A stretch of 64,000 nucleotides of DNA, taken from positions 186,001 to 250,000 of the forward strand of contig CALXHT010000001.1 in assembly GCA_944388215.1 (NCBI GenBank), written 5' to 3'. Under the pieces are notes generated by a model. The model saw nothing but the letters and a program-made list of their open reading frames with translations. It was not told the origin of the DNA and searched no databases. How positions within the stretch are numbered: position 1 is the first letter of the stretch; the number at the start of each line of letters is the position of its first letter. Made by a program: the position numbers and the translations under genes. Shown piece by piece: positions 24,393-31,311 of the stretch. The stretch comes from an uncultured Gemmiger sp. GTDB lineage: Bacteria > Bacillota > Clostridia > Oscillospirales > Ruminococcaceae.

Positions 24393-25557
24393 AGAAAACT
24401 TTGACCGCTCGCTGCTGGACGAACTGAACCGCCTGGACCCGCCCGCCGTCCCGCTGGCGGAAGGGGAGTGGGACCGGGTGCTGGCATCGGCCCGCGGGCA
24501 GGTGCACGCCGAAACCCGCCCTGTACCGCGGCATGCCCGCCCCCTGCTGCGGCTGGTGCGCAGCGCGGCGGTGGCAGCCGCGGCATGCGTGGTGCTGCTG
24601 GGCAGCGTGAACCTGGCCAACCCTGCCTTCGCCGAGAGCCTGCCGCTGGTGGGCACCCTTTTCAGCCGCATCAACCGGGACGCCGACACCCGCCTGCGCA
24701 GCGAGCAGCTCAACGGCTACGCCCAGACGGTGAAAAAAACCGCCGAGAGTGCCGCCAGCCCCTACACGGTGACGCTGGGGCAGATCTACCGGGACGAGGA
24801 CTGGATGCGGCTGAGCCTGGTGCTCACCGCCGCAGACGACAGCCTGGCCGGGTTCGATACCATCCGGGCCGATGCCGGCGGTTCCATGCCCGCCGATACC
24901 GCCGAGGCTTCGGGGGCGCTGCTTCTCGAAGACGGCGCCGCCATCCTGGAGGAAGGAGATGGCTGGTTCACCCGGCAGGATGACCGCACCTTCGTGATGG
25001 GGCTCAACTATCCCCTCTTCCTCTATGAGACGGAGGGTTCCCTGAGCGGCCGGACGGTGACGCTGCAGCTCCATGACCTGGTGGCCTGCAATGTGGAGAT
25101 GCTGGAGGAGCGCACCAGCGAGTGGGGCAGCCAGTACAGCCATTGGGAATACCACGACGAGACCCCGCTGGCAGGGGATTACACGCTGACCTTCACGATC
25201 CCGGAGCCCGGCACCGAGGGCATCCGTTCCTTCACCGGCCCGCTGACCCAGGACGGCGTGACGCTCCACAGCCTGACCGCCACCCCGGCTGCCGCCAGAC
25301 TGGAGATCCAGCTGCCCAGCCAGTACAGCACTCAGGTCAAACTCACCGCCCAGGACGGCACCCTGCTGAAAGCCGAACGGGGCGAGGGCGTGCATCTGGA
25401 TGAAAATGACAGCAACAGCGATTATCTCTGGACCTACTACTTTGACACTGTGCCGGAGGATAGCCCCACCGTGACGGTGACGGTCTACAAAATGGACTAT
25501 TCCACCCAGCCCGGCACCGGGGAAGTGCTGACCGAATTTACCGTGCCGCTGTCCTGA
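24385..25557 (+). CDS. DUF4179-type membrane protein, probable anti-sigma factor
   Basis: 390 residues. A cytoplasmic N-terminus of about 58 residues, one membrane helix (about 59-77, SAAVAAAACVVLLGSVNLA) followed by NPAFAESLPLVGTLF, and a large extracytoplasmic domain. The NPAFA-plus-PLVG element after the helix and the overlap with an ECF sigma gene are typical of DUF4179 anti-sigma factors. It would hold the sigma factor at the membrane until a signal outside is sensed; the signal is unknown. Starts at ATG 24385 inside the sigma gene, so translation is coupled. Confidence 0.85.
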   Translation: MRKENFDRSLLDELNRLDPPAVPLAEGEWDRVLASARGQVHAETRPVPRHARPLLRLVRSAAVAAAACVVLLGSVNLANPAFAESLPLVGTLFSRINRDADTRLRSEQLNGYAQTVKKTAESAASPYTVTLGQIYRDEDWMRLSLVLTAADDSLAGFDTIRADAGGSMPADTAEASGALLLEDGAAILEEGDGWFTRQDDRTFVMGLNYPLFLYETEGSLSGRTVTLQLHDLVACNVEMLEERTSEWGSQYSHWEYHDETPLAGDYTLTFTIPEPGTEGIRSFTGPLTQDGVTLHSLTATPAAARLEIQLPSQYSTQVKLTAQDGTLLKAERGEGVHLDENDSNSDYLWTYYFDTVPEDSPTVTVTVYKMDYSTQPGTGEVLTEFTVPLS

Positions 25558-25567
25558 ATCAAAACCC

Positions 25568-25600
25568 TGCCCGCAGTCTTTTGTGCTGCGGGCAATTTCT
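25568..25600 (+). terminator. Intrinsic terminator
   Basis: TGCCCGCAG / CTGCGGGCA stem with a nine-base loop; the following T run is short (ATTTCT). Confidence 0.75.
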
Positions 25601-25601
25601 G

Positions 25602-25630
25602 TTGACAAAGCGCCCGGCGTGTGATTGAAT
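25602..25630 (+). promoter_or_regulatory. SigA-type promoter for trpS
   Basis: TTGACA at 25602-25607, 17-base spacer, TTGAAT at 25625-25630. The leader is under 60 bases, too short for a T-box. Confidence 0.7.
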
Positions 25631-25685
25631 AGTAGATACTACAGCGGACCGCTTCGGCCCGTGTATTTTATAGAAGGTGGAAATT

Positions 25686-26696
25686 ATGGCAGAAGAAAAA
25701 CGTAAACGGATTCTTTCGGGCATTCAGCCCACCGGTACGCCGACGCTGGGCAACTACATCGGCGCGGTGCGCAACTGGGCCCTGCTGCAGCCCGACTATG
25801 ACTGCCTGTATATGGTCGCTGACCTGCACGCCCTGACGGTGCGCCAGGTCCCCGCCGATCTGCGCCGCCGCACTCGCGAACTGACCGCGCTGCTGCTGGC
25901 GGTGGGCATCGACCCCGAAAAACATATCCTCTTTGTGCAGAGCCACGTGCCGGCCCACTGTGAGCTGTCCTGGATTCTTGCCTGCAACACCCAGTTCGGC
26001 GAACTGTCCCGCATGACCCAGTTCAAGGACAAGAGCACCAAGCACCCTGACAACGTCAACGGCGGCCTCTTCACCTACCCGGTGCTGATGGCCGCGGATA
26101 TCCTGATCTACAACGCCGACCTGGTGCCGGTGGGGCAGGACCAGACCCAGCACCTGGAGCTGGCCCGCAACATTGCCAACCGCTTCAACGGCGTCTACGG
26201 CGATACCTTCACGCTGCCCGAGGGCTACGTGCCGGCGTCCGGCGCCAAGATCATGTCGCTGGCGGAGCCCACCAAGAAGATGAGCAAGTCCGACACCAAC
26301 GTCAACTCCTTTGTGCTCATGACCGACGACAAGGACACCATCGTGCGCAAGTTCAAGCGCGCCGTCACCGACTCGGACGGTGTGGTCCGCTTTGACCGGG
26401 AGACCAAGCCCGGTGTCTCCAACCTGATGGCCATCTACTCCACCTTCACCGGCAAGACGATGGAGGAGATCGAGGCGGAGTTCGCCGGCAAGGGCTACGG
26501 CGACTTCAAGATGGCGGTGGCCGAGGTGACGGCCGACGCGCTGGTGCCGGTCCAGAGCGAGTACAACCGCATCCTGGCGGACAAGGCCTACGTGGACGGC
26601 GTGCTGAAGGACGGCGCCCAGCGGGCTGCCCGCATCGCCAACCGGACGGTGAGCAAGGTGTACCGCAAGGTGGGGCTTCTGCAGCTGGACAAATAA
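25686..26696 (+). CDS. trpS: Tryptophanyl-tRNA synthetase
   Basis: 336 residues, a class I synthetase charging tRNA-Trp. The HIGH-equivalent is TGTPTLGNYIGA (about 14-25), followed by YMVADLHALTV, and the KMSKS loop is exact, near residue 198. Length is standard for bacterial TrpRS. ATG 25686 has GAAGGTGG upstream and is preferred over a GTG three codons earlier. Single-gene unit between its own promoter and the greA promoter. Confidence 0.97.
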   Translation: MAEEKRKRILSGIQPTGTPTLGNYIGAVRNWALLQPDYDCLYMVADLHALTVRQVPADLRRRTRELTALLLAVGIDPEKHILFVQSHVPAHCELSWILACNTQFGELSRMTQFKDKSTKHPDNVNGGLFTYPVLMAADILIYNADLVPVGQDQTQHLELARNIANRFNGVYGDTFTLPEGYVPASGAKIMSLAEPTKKMSKSDTNVNSFVLMTDDKDTIVRKFKRAVTDSDGVVRFDRETKPGVSNLMAIYSTFTGKTMEEIEAEFAGKGYGDFKMAVAEVTADALVPVQSEYNRILADKAYVDGVLKDGAQRAARIANRTVSKVYRKVGLLQLDK

Positions 26697-26716
26697 CGCG
26701 ACCCAGCGCAAAACCC

Positions 26717-26745
26717 TTGACAAATCGGCTTTGAGCCGATATAAT
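26717..26745 (+). promoter_or_regulatory. Consensus greA promoter with a dyad in its spacer
   Basis: TTGACA at 26717-26722, 17-base spacer and TATAAT at 26740-26745, a perfect SigA consensus. The spacer contains the palindrome ATCGGCT-TTG-AGCCGAT (26724-26740), an operator-like element or a hairpin at the end of the trpS message. Confidence 0.85.
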
Positions 26746-26755
26746 AACTAAATTG

Positions 26756-26780
26756 GTGCGGCTCATTTTGCGGGCCGCAC
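26756..26780 (+). promoter_or_regulatory. Hairpin at the 5' end of the greA leader
   Basis: GTGCGGC / GCCGCAC with an 11-base loop, immediately after the predicted start site. No T run follows, so it is more likely a stabilising 5' hairpin than a terminator. Confidence 0.45.
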
Positions 26781-26817
26781 AACTTTTACTATCGCGTATC
26801 AGTTAGGAGAATCGAGC

Positions 26818-27306
26818 ATGCCTAAAGAAGTCGTCGTTACCCGTGAGGGTTACAAAAAGCTGGAACAGGATCTGAACGAACTGCGCACCGTCAAACGCAA
26901 AGAGGTGGCAGACAAGATCAAGGTCGCCCGCGGCTACGGCGACCTGAGCGAGAATGCCGAGTATGACGCCGCCAAGGAAGAGCAGGCCATCGTGGAGGCC
27001 CGCATCGCCGACCTGGAGGCAACCTTGAAGGTGGCCCGCATCATCGATGACAGCGAACTGTCCAACGACACCGTTTCCATCGGTATGCGCGTCAAGATCC
27101 TCGCCGAGGGCGACGATCCCGACGAGGCCGAGGAATATGACATCACCGGCTCCACCGAGGCGGACATGAACCTCAACCGCATCAGCGACGAGAGCCCGGT
27201 GGGCGCTGCCCTGATCGGCCACAAGGCCGGCGACGAGGTGGACGTTACCCTGCCCAACGGCAACATCATCGTGTACAAGGTGCTGGCCGTTTCGCGCTCG
27301 AAGTAA
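26818..27306 (+). CDS. greA: Transcription elongation factor GreA
   Basis: 162 residues. The N-terminal coiled coil with VTREGYKKLEQDLNEL and ARGYGDLSENAEYDAAKEEQ carries the acidic tip residues that reach the RNA polymerase active site and stimulate transcript cleavage; the C-terminal FKBP-like domain ends VYKVLAVSRSK. ATG 26818 follows TTAGGAG. Next to lysS, an arrangement common in Firmicutes. Confidence 0.97.
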   Translation: MPKEVVVTREGYKKLEQDLNELRTVKRKEVADKIKVARGYGDLSENAEYDAAKEEQAIVEARIADLEATLKVARIIDDSELSNDTVSIGMRVKILAEGDDPDEAEEYDITGSTEADMNLNRISDESPVGAALIGHKAGDEVDVTLPNGNIIVYKVLAVSRSK

Positions 27307-27314
27307 AACAAGGC

Positions 27315-27341
27315 AGGGGCGGGGAATACCTGCCCCTTTTT
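27315..27341 (+). terminator. Probable intrinsic terminator between greA and lysS
   Basis: AGGGGC / GCCCCT (alternatively GGCAGG / CCTGCC) followed by TTTTT. The two alternative pairings make it weaker than the other terminators in the window; partial read-through into lysS is likely. Confidence 0.6.
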
Positions 27342-27369
27342 GCATGATAACAAGAAAGGAAGATCTCTC

Positions 27370-28875
27370 ATGGAGCAGAACAAGCCCCAGACTGAGCAGG
27401 ACCTGAGCCAGCAGGCGGCTGTCCGCCGTCAGAAGCTGGCCGACCTGCGCGCCGCCGGTCATGACCCCTTCGTCATCACCAAGTACCCCCAGGACGCCTA
27501 CTCTGCCGACCTGAAAGCCGAGTTTGCCGATCTGCCCGCCGAGGCGGAGACCGGCAAGATCGTCACGCTGGCCGGCCGCATGATGTCCAAACGTGTCATG
27601 GGCAAGGCGAGCTTTGCCCATCTGCGGGACCAGAAGGGCGATATCCAGATCTTTGTGAAGCGGGATCTGCTGGGCGACGAGGCCTACGCGGCCTTCAAGA
27701 AGCTGGACATCGGCGACATCATCGGCTGCAAGGGCGAAGTGTTCCGCACCAAGATGGGCGAGATCTCGGTGCGGGTCAGCGAGCTGACGCTGCTGTCCAA
27801 GAGCCTGCTGCCCCTGCCCGAAAAGTTCCACGGCCTCACCGACCGGGAAGCCCGGTACCGTCAGCGCTATGTGGACCTGATCGTCAACCCCGACGTGAAG
27901 CAGACCTTCATTAAGCGCAGCGCCATCCTGCGGGAACTGCGCAGCTATCTGGACGGCAAGGGCTTCCTGGAAGTGGAGACCCCCATCCTGACCCCCTTTG
28001 AGATCGGTGCCTCGGCCCGGCCTTTCCTGACCCACCACAACACGCTGAACATGGACATGGTGCTGCGCATCGAGACCGAGCTCTACCTCAAGCGACTGAT
28101 CGTGGGCGGCATGGACCGCGTCTACGAGGTGGGCCGCATCTTCCGCAACGAGGGCATGGACCCCAAGCACAACCCCGAGTTCACCACCATCGAGCTCTAC
28201 CAGGCCTACACCGACTACCACGGCATGATGGACCTGGTGGAGGAGATGATGAAGACGGTGGCCCAGAAGGTCTGCGGCACCCTGCAGATCACCTACCAGG
28301 GCAAGGAGATCGACCTCTCCCACTGGGAGCGGATGACGATGACCGAGGCCGTCAAGAAGTACTCCGGCGTGGACTTCGACACCGTCCAGTCCGACGAGGA
28401 GGCCATCGCCCTGGCCAAGGAGCATCATGTGGAGCTTCCCGAGATTCCCACCAAGGGCTCCATCCTGGCCGAGTTCTTCGATGCCTTCGTGGAGGAGAAC
28501 CTCATCCAGCCCACCTTCATCTACGATTATCCCGTGGAGGTCAGCCCGCTGGCCAAGCGCAAGCCCAGCAATCCGGCCATCACCGAGCGCTTCGAGTACT
28601 TCATCAACGCCACCGAGTTCGGCAATGCCTTCAGCGAGCTGAACGATCCCATCGACCAGAAGGGCCGCTTCGAGCGCCAGGTGGCCGAGCGCAAGCAGAT
28701 CGACCCGGACAGCAAGGCCCAGGTGGACTACGATTACGTCACCGCCCTGGAGTACGGCCTGCCCCCCACGGGCGGCCTGGGCTTCGGCGTGGACCGTCTG
28801 GTCATGCTGCTCACCGACTCCGCCTCCATCCGTGATGTGCTGCTCTTCCCCACTATGAAGCCCATCGACCAGTAA
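27370..28875 (+). CDS. lysS: Lysyl-tRNA synthetase, class II
   Basis: 501 residues. N-terminal OB-fold anticodon-binding domain (about 60-160, beginning VTLAGRMMSKRVMGKASFAHL), then the class II catalytic domain: motif 2 VGRIFRNEGMDPKHNPEFT and motif 3 with GLGFGVDRLVMLLTDSASIRDVLLFP. Charges tRNA-Lys in the cytoplasm. ATG 27370 has AAGAAAGGAAG upstream and is preferred over an ATG 10 codons earlier. Confidence 0.97.
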   Translation: MEQNKPQTEQDLSQQAAVRRQKLADLRAAGHDPFVITKYPQDAYSADLKAEFADLPAEAETGKIVTLAGRMMSKRVMGKASFAHLRDQKGDIQIFVKRDLLGDEAYAAFKKLDIGDIIGCKGEVFRTKMGEISVRVSELTLLSKSLLPLPEKFHGLTDREARYRQRYVDLIVNPDVKQTFIKRSAILRELRSYLDGKGFLEVETPILTPFEIGASARPFLTHHNTLNMDMVLRIETELYLKRLIVGGMDRVYEVGRIFRNEGMDPKHNPEFTTIELYQAYTDYHGMMDLVEEMMKTVAQKVCGTLQITYQGKEIDLSHWERMTMTEAVKKYSGVDFDTVQSDEEAIALAKEHHVELPEIPTKGSILAEFFDAFVEENLIQPTFIYDYPVEVSPLAKRKPSNPAITERFEYFINATEFGNAFSELNDPIDQKGRFERQVAERKQIDPDSKAQVDYDYVTALEYGLPPTGGLGFGVDRLVMLLTDSASIRDVLLFPTMKPIDQ

Positions 28876-28993
28876 AAACGCATTATATAGACATTCTGAA
28901 AAAGAAAAAACACTATATATTGTGTCTTTTGCGTGATGTACAGCTCGTTGTGACAGCAATTTGACAGCAAAAAGCTGCCGGCCTGCATAAAAC

Positions 28994-29035
28994 AAATCCC
29001 GGCCCCGCGAAATGCATCGCGGGGCCGGGATTTTT
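28994..29035. terminator. Long bidirectional intrinsic terminator
   Basis: Perfect 17-base-pair stem from 28994-29010 to 29017-29033 with a six-base loop, T runs on both strands. It separates lysS from the convergent exporter gene. The stretch 28876-28990 upstream of it is AT-rich and holds no gene. Confidence 0.95.
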
Positions 29036-29055
29036 GACTTACATACAGAAAAAAT

Positions 29056-29535
29056 TTACGCTACCACAGCGCCCAGGGCAGAAACGCCGGCCAGGCTCAG
29101 CGCACCCATGATGCAGCCGGCCAGCAGCACGCCGCCCATGCAGGCCAGCACGCTGGACTTGAAGTCCATATCCAGCAGGCTGGCGGCCAGGGTACCGGTC
29201 CAGGCGCCGGTGCCCGGCAGGGGAATGCCCACGAAGATCAGCAGCGCCCAGGGCAGGCCGCGGCCGGCGGTGGCCTTCAGCTTCTCACCGCCGCGATGGC
29301 CTTTCTGCAGGCAGAAGGTGAAGAACTTGCCGATGACCGGCTTGTCGGCGCCCCACTCCAGAACCTTGCGGGCAAAGAAGAAGATGAAGGGGACCGGCAG
29401 CATGTTGCCGATGATGGCCACCACATAGACGCTCCACAGCGGCAGTCCCAGCACTACACCGGCGGGAATGGCGCCGCGCAGCTCGATCAGGGGCACCATC
29501 GAGATGAAGAAAACATACAGGTAACTTGTCAGCAT
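29056..29535 (-). CDS. Small multidrug export family protein (COG2426)
   Basis: 159 residues with four hydrophobic segments. The N-terminal FFISMVPLIELRGAIPAGVVLGL and central GLPWALLIFVGIPLPGTGAWTG are the two conserved Glu-Arg-Gly-Pro and Pro-Gly motifs of PF06695 proteins (distant DedA relatives). Transport substrate is not established for the family despite its name. ATG 29535 has only a weak ribosome site (GTGAGG). Own promoter upstream. Confidence 0.87.
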   Translation of the reverse strand: MLTSYLYVFFISMVPLIELRGAIPAGVVLGLPLWSVYVVAIIGNMLPVPFIFFFARKVLEWGADKPVIGKFFTFCLQKGHRGGEKLKATAGRGLPWALLIFVGIPLPGTGAWTGTLAASLLDMDFKSSVLACMGGVLLAGCIMGALSLAGVSALGAVVA

Positions 29536-29580
29536 CGTGAAACCTCACAGTGTCAATTTTTCATATACAGAACAGGCTCT

Positions 29581-29609
29581 ATTATACAGGATAACCGCCG
29601 GTTTGGCAA
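29581..29609 (-). promoter_or_regulatory. SigA-type promoter of the small exporter gene
   Basis: Minus strand TTGCCA (29604-29609), 17-base spacer, TATAAT (29581-29586). Confidence 0.8.
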
Positions 29610-29672
29610 GCAAAAAAACACGGTGCTTCATAGGTTGTTTTTGGTGTCCCTGCCCAAAAAGCGGCCGGGGAC

Positions 29673-29700
29673 TTGCGTTTTGCCAAGGGTATGGTATCAT
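29673..29700 (+). promoter_or_regulatory. Promoter of the membrane-protein gene at 29767, similar to the pflB promoter
   Basis: TTGCGT (29673-29678), 16-base spacer ending ATGG, TATCAT (29695-29700) with extended TGG. The same elements with the same spacing occur before pflB at 31232-31259. Confidence 0.65.
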
Positions 29701-29766
29701 TATACAATACGGTTTTACCCGCAAAACAATTTCGGGCGGCTTGCCGCCGGAAGGGAAGGAGCCCCT

Positions 29767-30987
29767 TTGTCCAAAACTGCAAAACAACGCTGGCTGTGGG
29801 CGGCGTCCCTGCTGGCGATGGCGGTCTTTGCCGTGGCCATGGCCTGGCTGCACTACCAGCAGCTCTGCTCCCCGGGCGGCGGCAACGATCCCTATACCTC
29901 CGATCTGGGGCAGCACCTGGCCTTTGCCCGGGAAGGAATGATCTACTCCACCACCTCGCTGCTCATCGGTCCCGCCTACGCCCTGGGCGGGCGCTGGGGC
30001 ATCGCGGTGCTGCTGGCTTTGTTCCACCTGGCCGCGGTGGCCCTCTTTGCCCGGGCGCTGCGCCCGGCGGTGCCCGCCTGGTCCCGTCCGGCCCGGCTGC
30101 TGGCCAGCCTTGTCATCAACCTGGCCCAGGCGGTATGGATTCCCCGGGGCGGCTACTGGTACCAGGGCACCATCATCGGCACGGTCTATCACAACACCAC
30201 CTACATCATGCTGGCCCCCTTTGCCCTGCTGGCGGTGCTGGCCTTCTACCGGGCCTGGCGCAGCATGACCGGCAAGCTGGACCTGCGGGCCTGGCTGGTC
30301 TACACGGTGCTGCTCACGGTGGCCACCAGCTTCAAGGCCAGCCTGGTCTTCGCTTTTGCCCCGGCACTGCTGTTGCTGCTCATCGCCGACCTGGTGCGCA
30401 CCTGCGGCCGGAACCTGTGGCAGGAGGTGATCATGGGCTGCAGCGTGCTGCCCAGCATCGCCCTCTGCCTGATCCAGGCCAACGTGCTCTTCGCCGAGGC
30501 GGACAGCGGCATGAAGCTGATCTTCACGGTGGACTTTGACCGCCACGCCATGCTGTGGGGCCCCTTCAACGAGGCGGCCCTCCTGGGGCTGGTGCGCTCC
30601 CTTGTGTTTGTGGCGGCGGTGGGCATATTGCTGGGACGCCGGGCCTGGTCCGGCCTCCGCTACCGGTTCAGCCTGCTGGTGTTCGGTGTGGCCATGGCGG
30701 AAGCGCTGCTGCTGGTAGAAAGCGGCGAGCGGCTGTACCACGCCAACCTGTGGTGGGGGCCTTTCATCTGCTATTGGCTGTTTTTGCTGGAATCGGTGTC
30801 GGTGTGGCTGCGCAGCTGTACGGCCTGGAAGGCAGGGACCCGGGAAGGGTATCTGGGCCTTCGCCTGGGCCTGTGCGGTGCGGCGCTGGCATGGCATGTC
30901 ATCAGCGGGTTATGCTTCCTTGTGCTGCTGATGGAGGGCAAATCCTACAACATCCCCATTGCCACCTATCATTTTCTCTTTTTCTGA
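29767..30987 (+). CDS. Polytopic membrane protein, paralogue of the gene at 8810
   Basis: 406 residues, about ten membrane helices, no recognised family. It matches the exporter-operon protein at 8810-10030 along its full length (LHYQQLC, IPRGGYWY, YHNTTYIMLAPFALL, NLWWGPFICYW, SYNIPIAT), and has the same length and also a TTG start. TTG 29767 was chosen because GGAAGGAG lies six bases upstream. Here it stands alone with its own promoter and terminator, away from glycan genes. It could be a second copy of a glycan-associated GT-C-like protein; function unknown. Confidence 0.75.
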   Translation: MSKTAKQRWLWAASLLAMAVFAVAMAWLHYQQLCSPGGGNDPYTSDLGQHLAFAREGMIYSTTSLLIGPAYALGGRWGIAVLLALFHLAAVALFARALRPAVPAWSRPARLLASLVINLAQAVWIPRGGYWYQGTIIGTVYHNTTYIMLAPFALLAVLAFYRAWRSMTGKLDLRAWLVYTVLLTVATSFKASLVFAFAPALLLLLIADLVRTCGRNLWQEVIMGCSVLPSIALCLIQANVLFAEADSGMKLIFTVDFDRHAMLWGPFNEAALLGLVRSLVFVAAVGILLGRRAWSGLRYRFSLLVFGVAMAEALLLVESGERLYHANLWWGPFICYWLFLLESVSVWLRSCTAWKAGTREGYLGLRLGLCGAALAWHVISGLCFLVLLMEGKSYNIPIATYHFLFF

Positions 30988-30992
30988 ATTTT

Positions 30993-31030
30993 CGGCGGTC
31001 CTTTCCCAAGGGAAGAGGCCGCCGCTTTTT
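30993..31030 (+). terminator. Intrinsic terminator
   Basis: CGGCGG-T-CCTTTCCC / GGGAAGAGG-CCGCCG, two single-base bulges, followed by CTTTTT. Confidence 0.85.
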
Positions 31031-31042
31031 GTCTGCCCGGGC

Positions 31043-31071
31043 TTGACAAGGGCGCGGGGATGTGGTAGCAT
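31043..31071 (+). promoter_or_regulatory. Distal promoter upstream of pflB
   Basis: TTGACA (31043-31048), 17-base spacer ending TGTGG, TAGCAT (31066-31071). Confidence 0.7.
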
Positions 31072-31079
31072 ACTTTTGG

Positions 31080-31099
31080 AAGTTAGCTAACGCTAACTT
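31080..31099. promoter_or_regulatory. DtxR/IdeR-like operator at the distal promoter start site
   Basis: AAGTTAGC-TAAC-GCTAACTT, perfect eight-base arms, core GTTAG-N6-CTAAC. The geometry equals that of the repeat at 34465-34484. Resemblance to the DtxR/IdeR box (TTAGGTTAG-CTAACCTAA type) suggests control by iron or manganese; this is inference. Confidence 0.6.
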
Positions 31100-31217
31100 A
31101 CGCTGCCTCCGGATTCAGCCATGGCATCCGAGGGGCAAAAACGTTGCCCTGACAACATACAAAACTATAGAATATTGGTATGATATAAAAAACGGGAGGG
31201 CAATGCCTGCCGGAAAT

Positions 31218-31230
31218 TGGCAAATTGCCA
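31218..31230. promoter_or_regulatory. Dyad immediately upstream of the pflB -35
   Basis: TGGCAA-A-TTGCCA, perfect six-base arms one base before the proximal -35. The position suits an activator or repressor site. Confidence 0.45.
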
Positions 31231-31231
31231 C

Positions 31232-31268
31232 TTGCGTTTTTTTGCAGATATGGTATCATAATATCTGC
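31232..31268 (+). promoter_or_regulatory. Proximal pflB promoter overlapped by a 25-base dyad
   Basis: TTGCGT (31232-31237), 16-base spacer, extended TGG-TATCAT (31254-31259). The inverted repeat GCAGATAT-N9-ATATCTGC (31244-31268) covers the -10 and start site and is a likely operator. Confidence 0.65.
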
Positions 31269-31311
31269 GCATACACCACATATGGACAGTGACCAACAGA
31301 AGGAGTACGTT

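Larger units (their letters stand above)
30988..31311 (+). other. Regulatory intergenic region upstream of pflB (324 bases, no gene)
   Basis: Contains a terminator (30993-31030), a promoter with a GTTAG-N6-CTAAC operator at its start site (31043-31099), an imperfect hairpin (about 31106-31136), a TGGCAA-A-TTGCCA dyad (31218-31230) and the proximal pflB promoter (31232-31259). The small ORFs across it lack ribosome sites and are not credible. Confidence 0.7.

Noticed and set aside
25602-25685. Possible T-box leader for trpS
   Set aside because: The leader is under 60 bases, with no stem I, specifier loop or antiterminator sequence.
28876-28990. AT-rich stretch with the tandem direct repeat TGACAGCAA (28952-28960 and 28963-28971), considered as an attachment-site scar
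   Set aside because: No integrase gene, no tRNA gene and no second copy in the window; lysS ends normally.
31080-31099. Considered as a Rex (NADH-sensing) operator for pflB
   Set aside because: Rex sites are TTGTTAA-N4-TTAACAA; the arms here are GTTAG/CTAAC with six-base spacing and fit the DtxR/IdeR type better.
31062-31292. A 76-codon open frame upstream of pflB
   Set aside because: No ribosome site, spans two promoters and operators, no similarity to known proteins.
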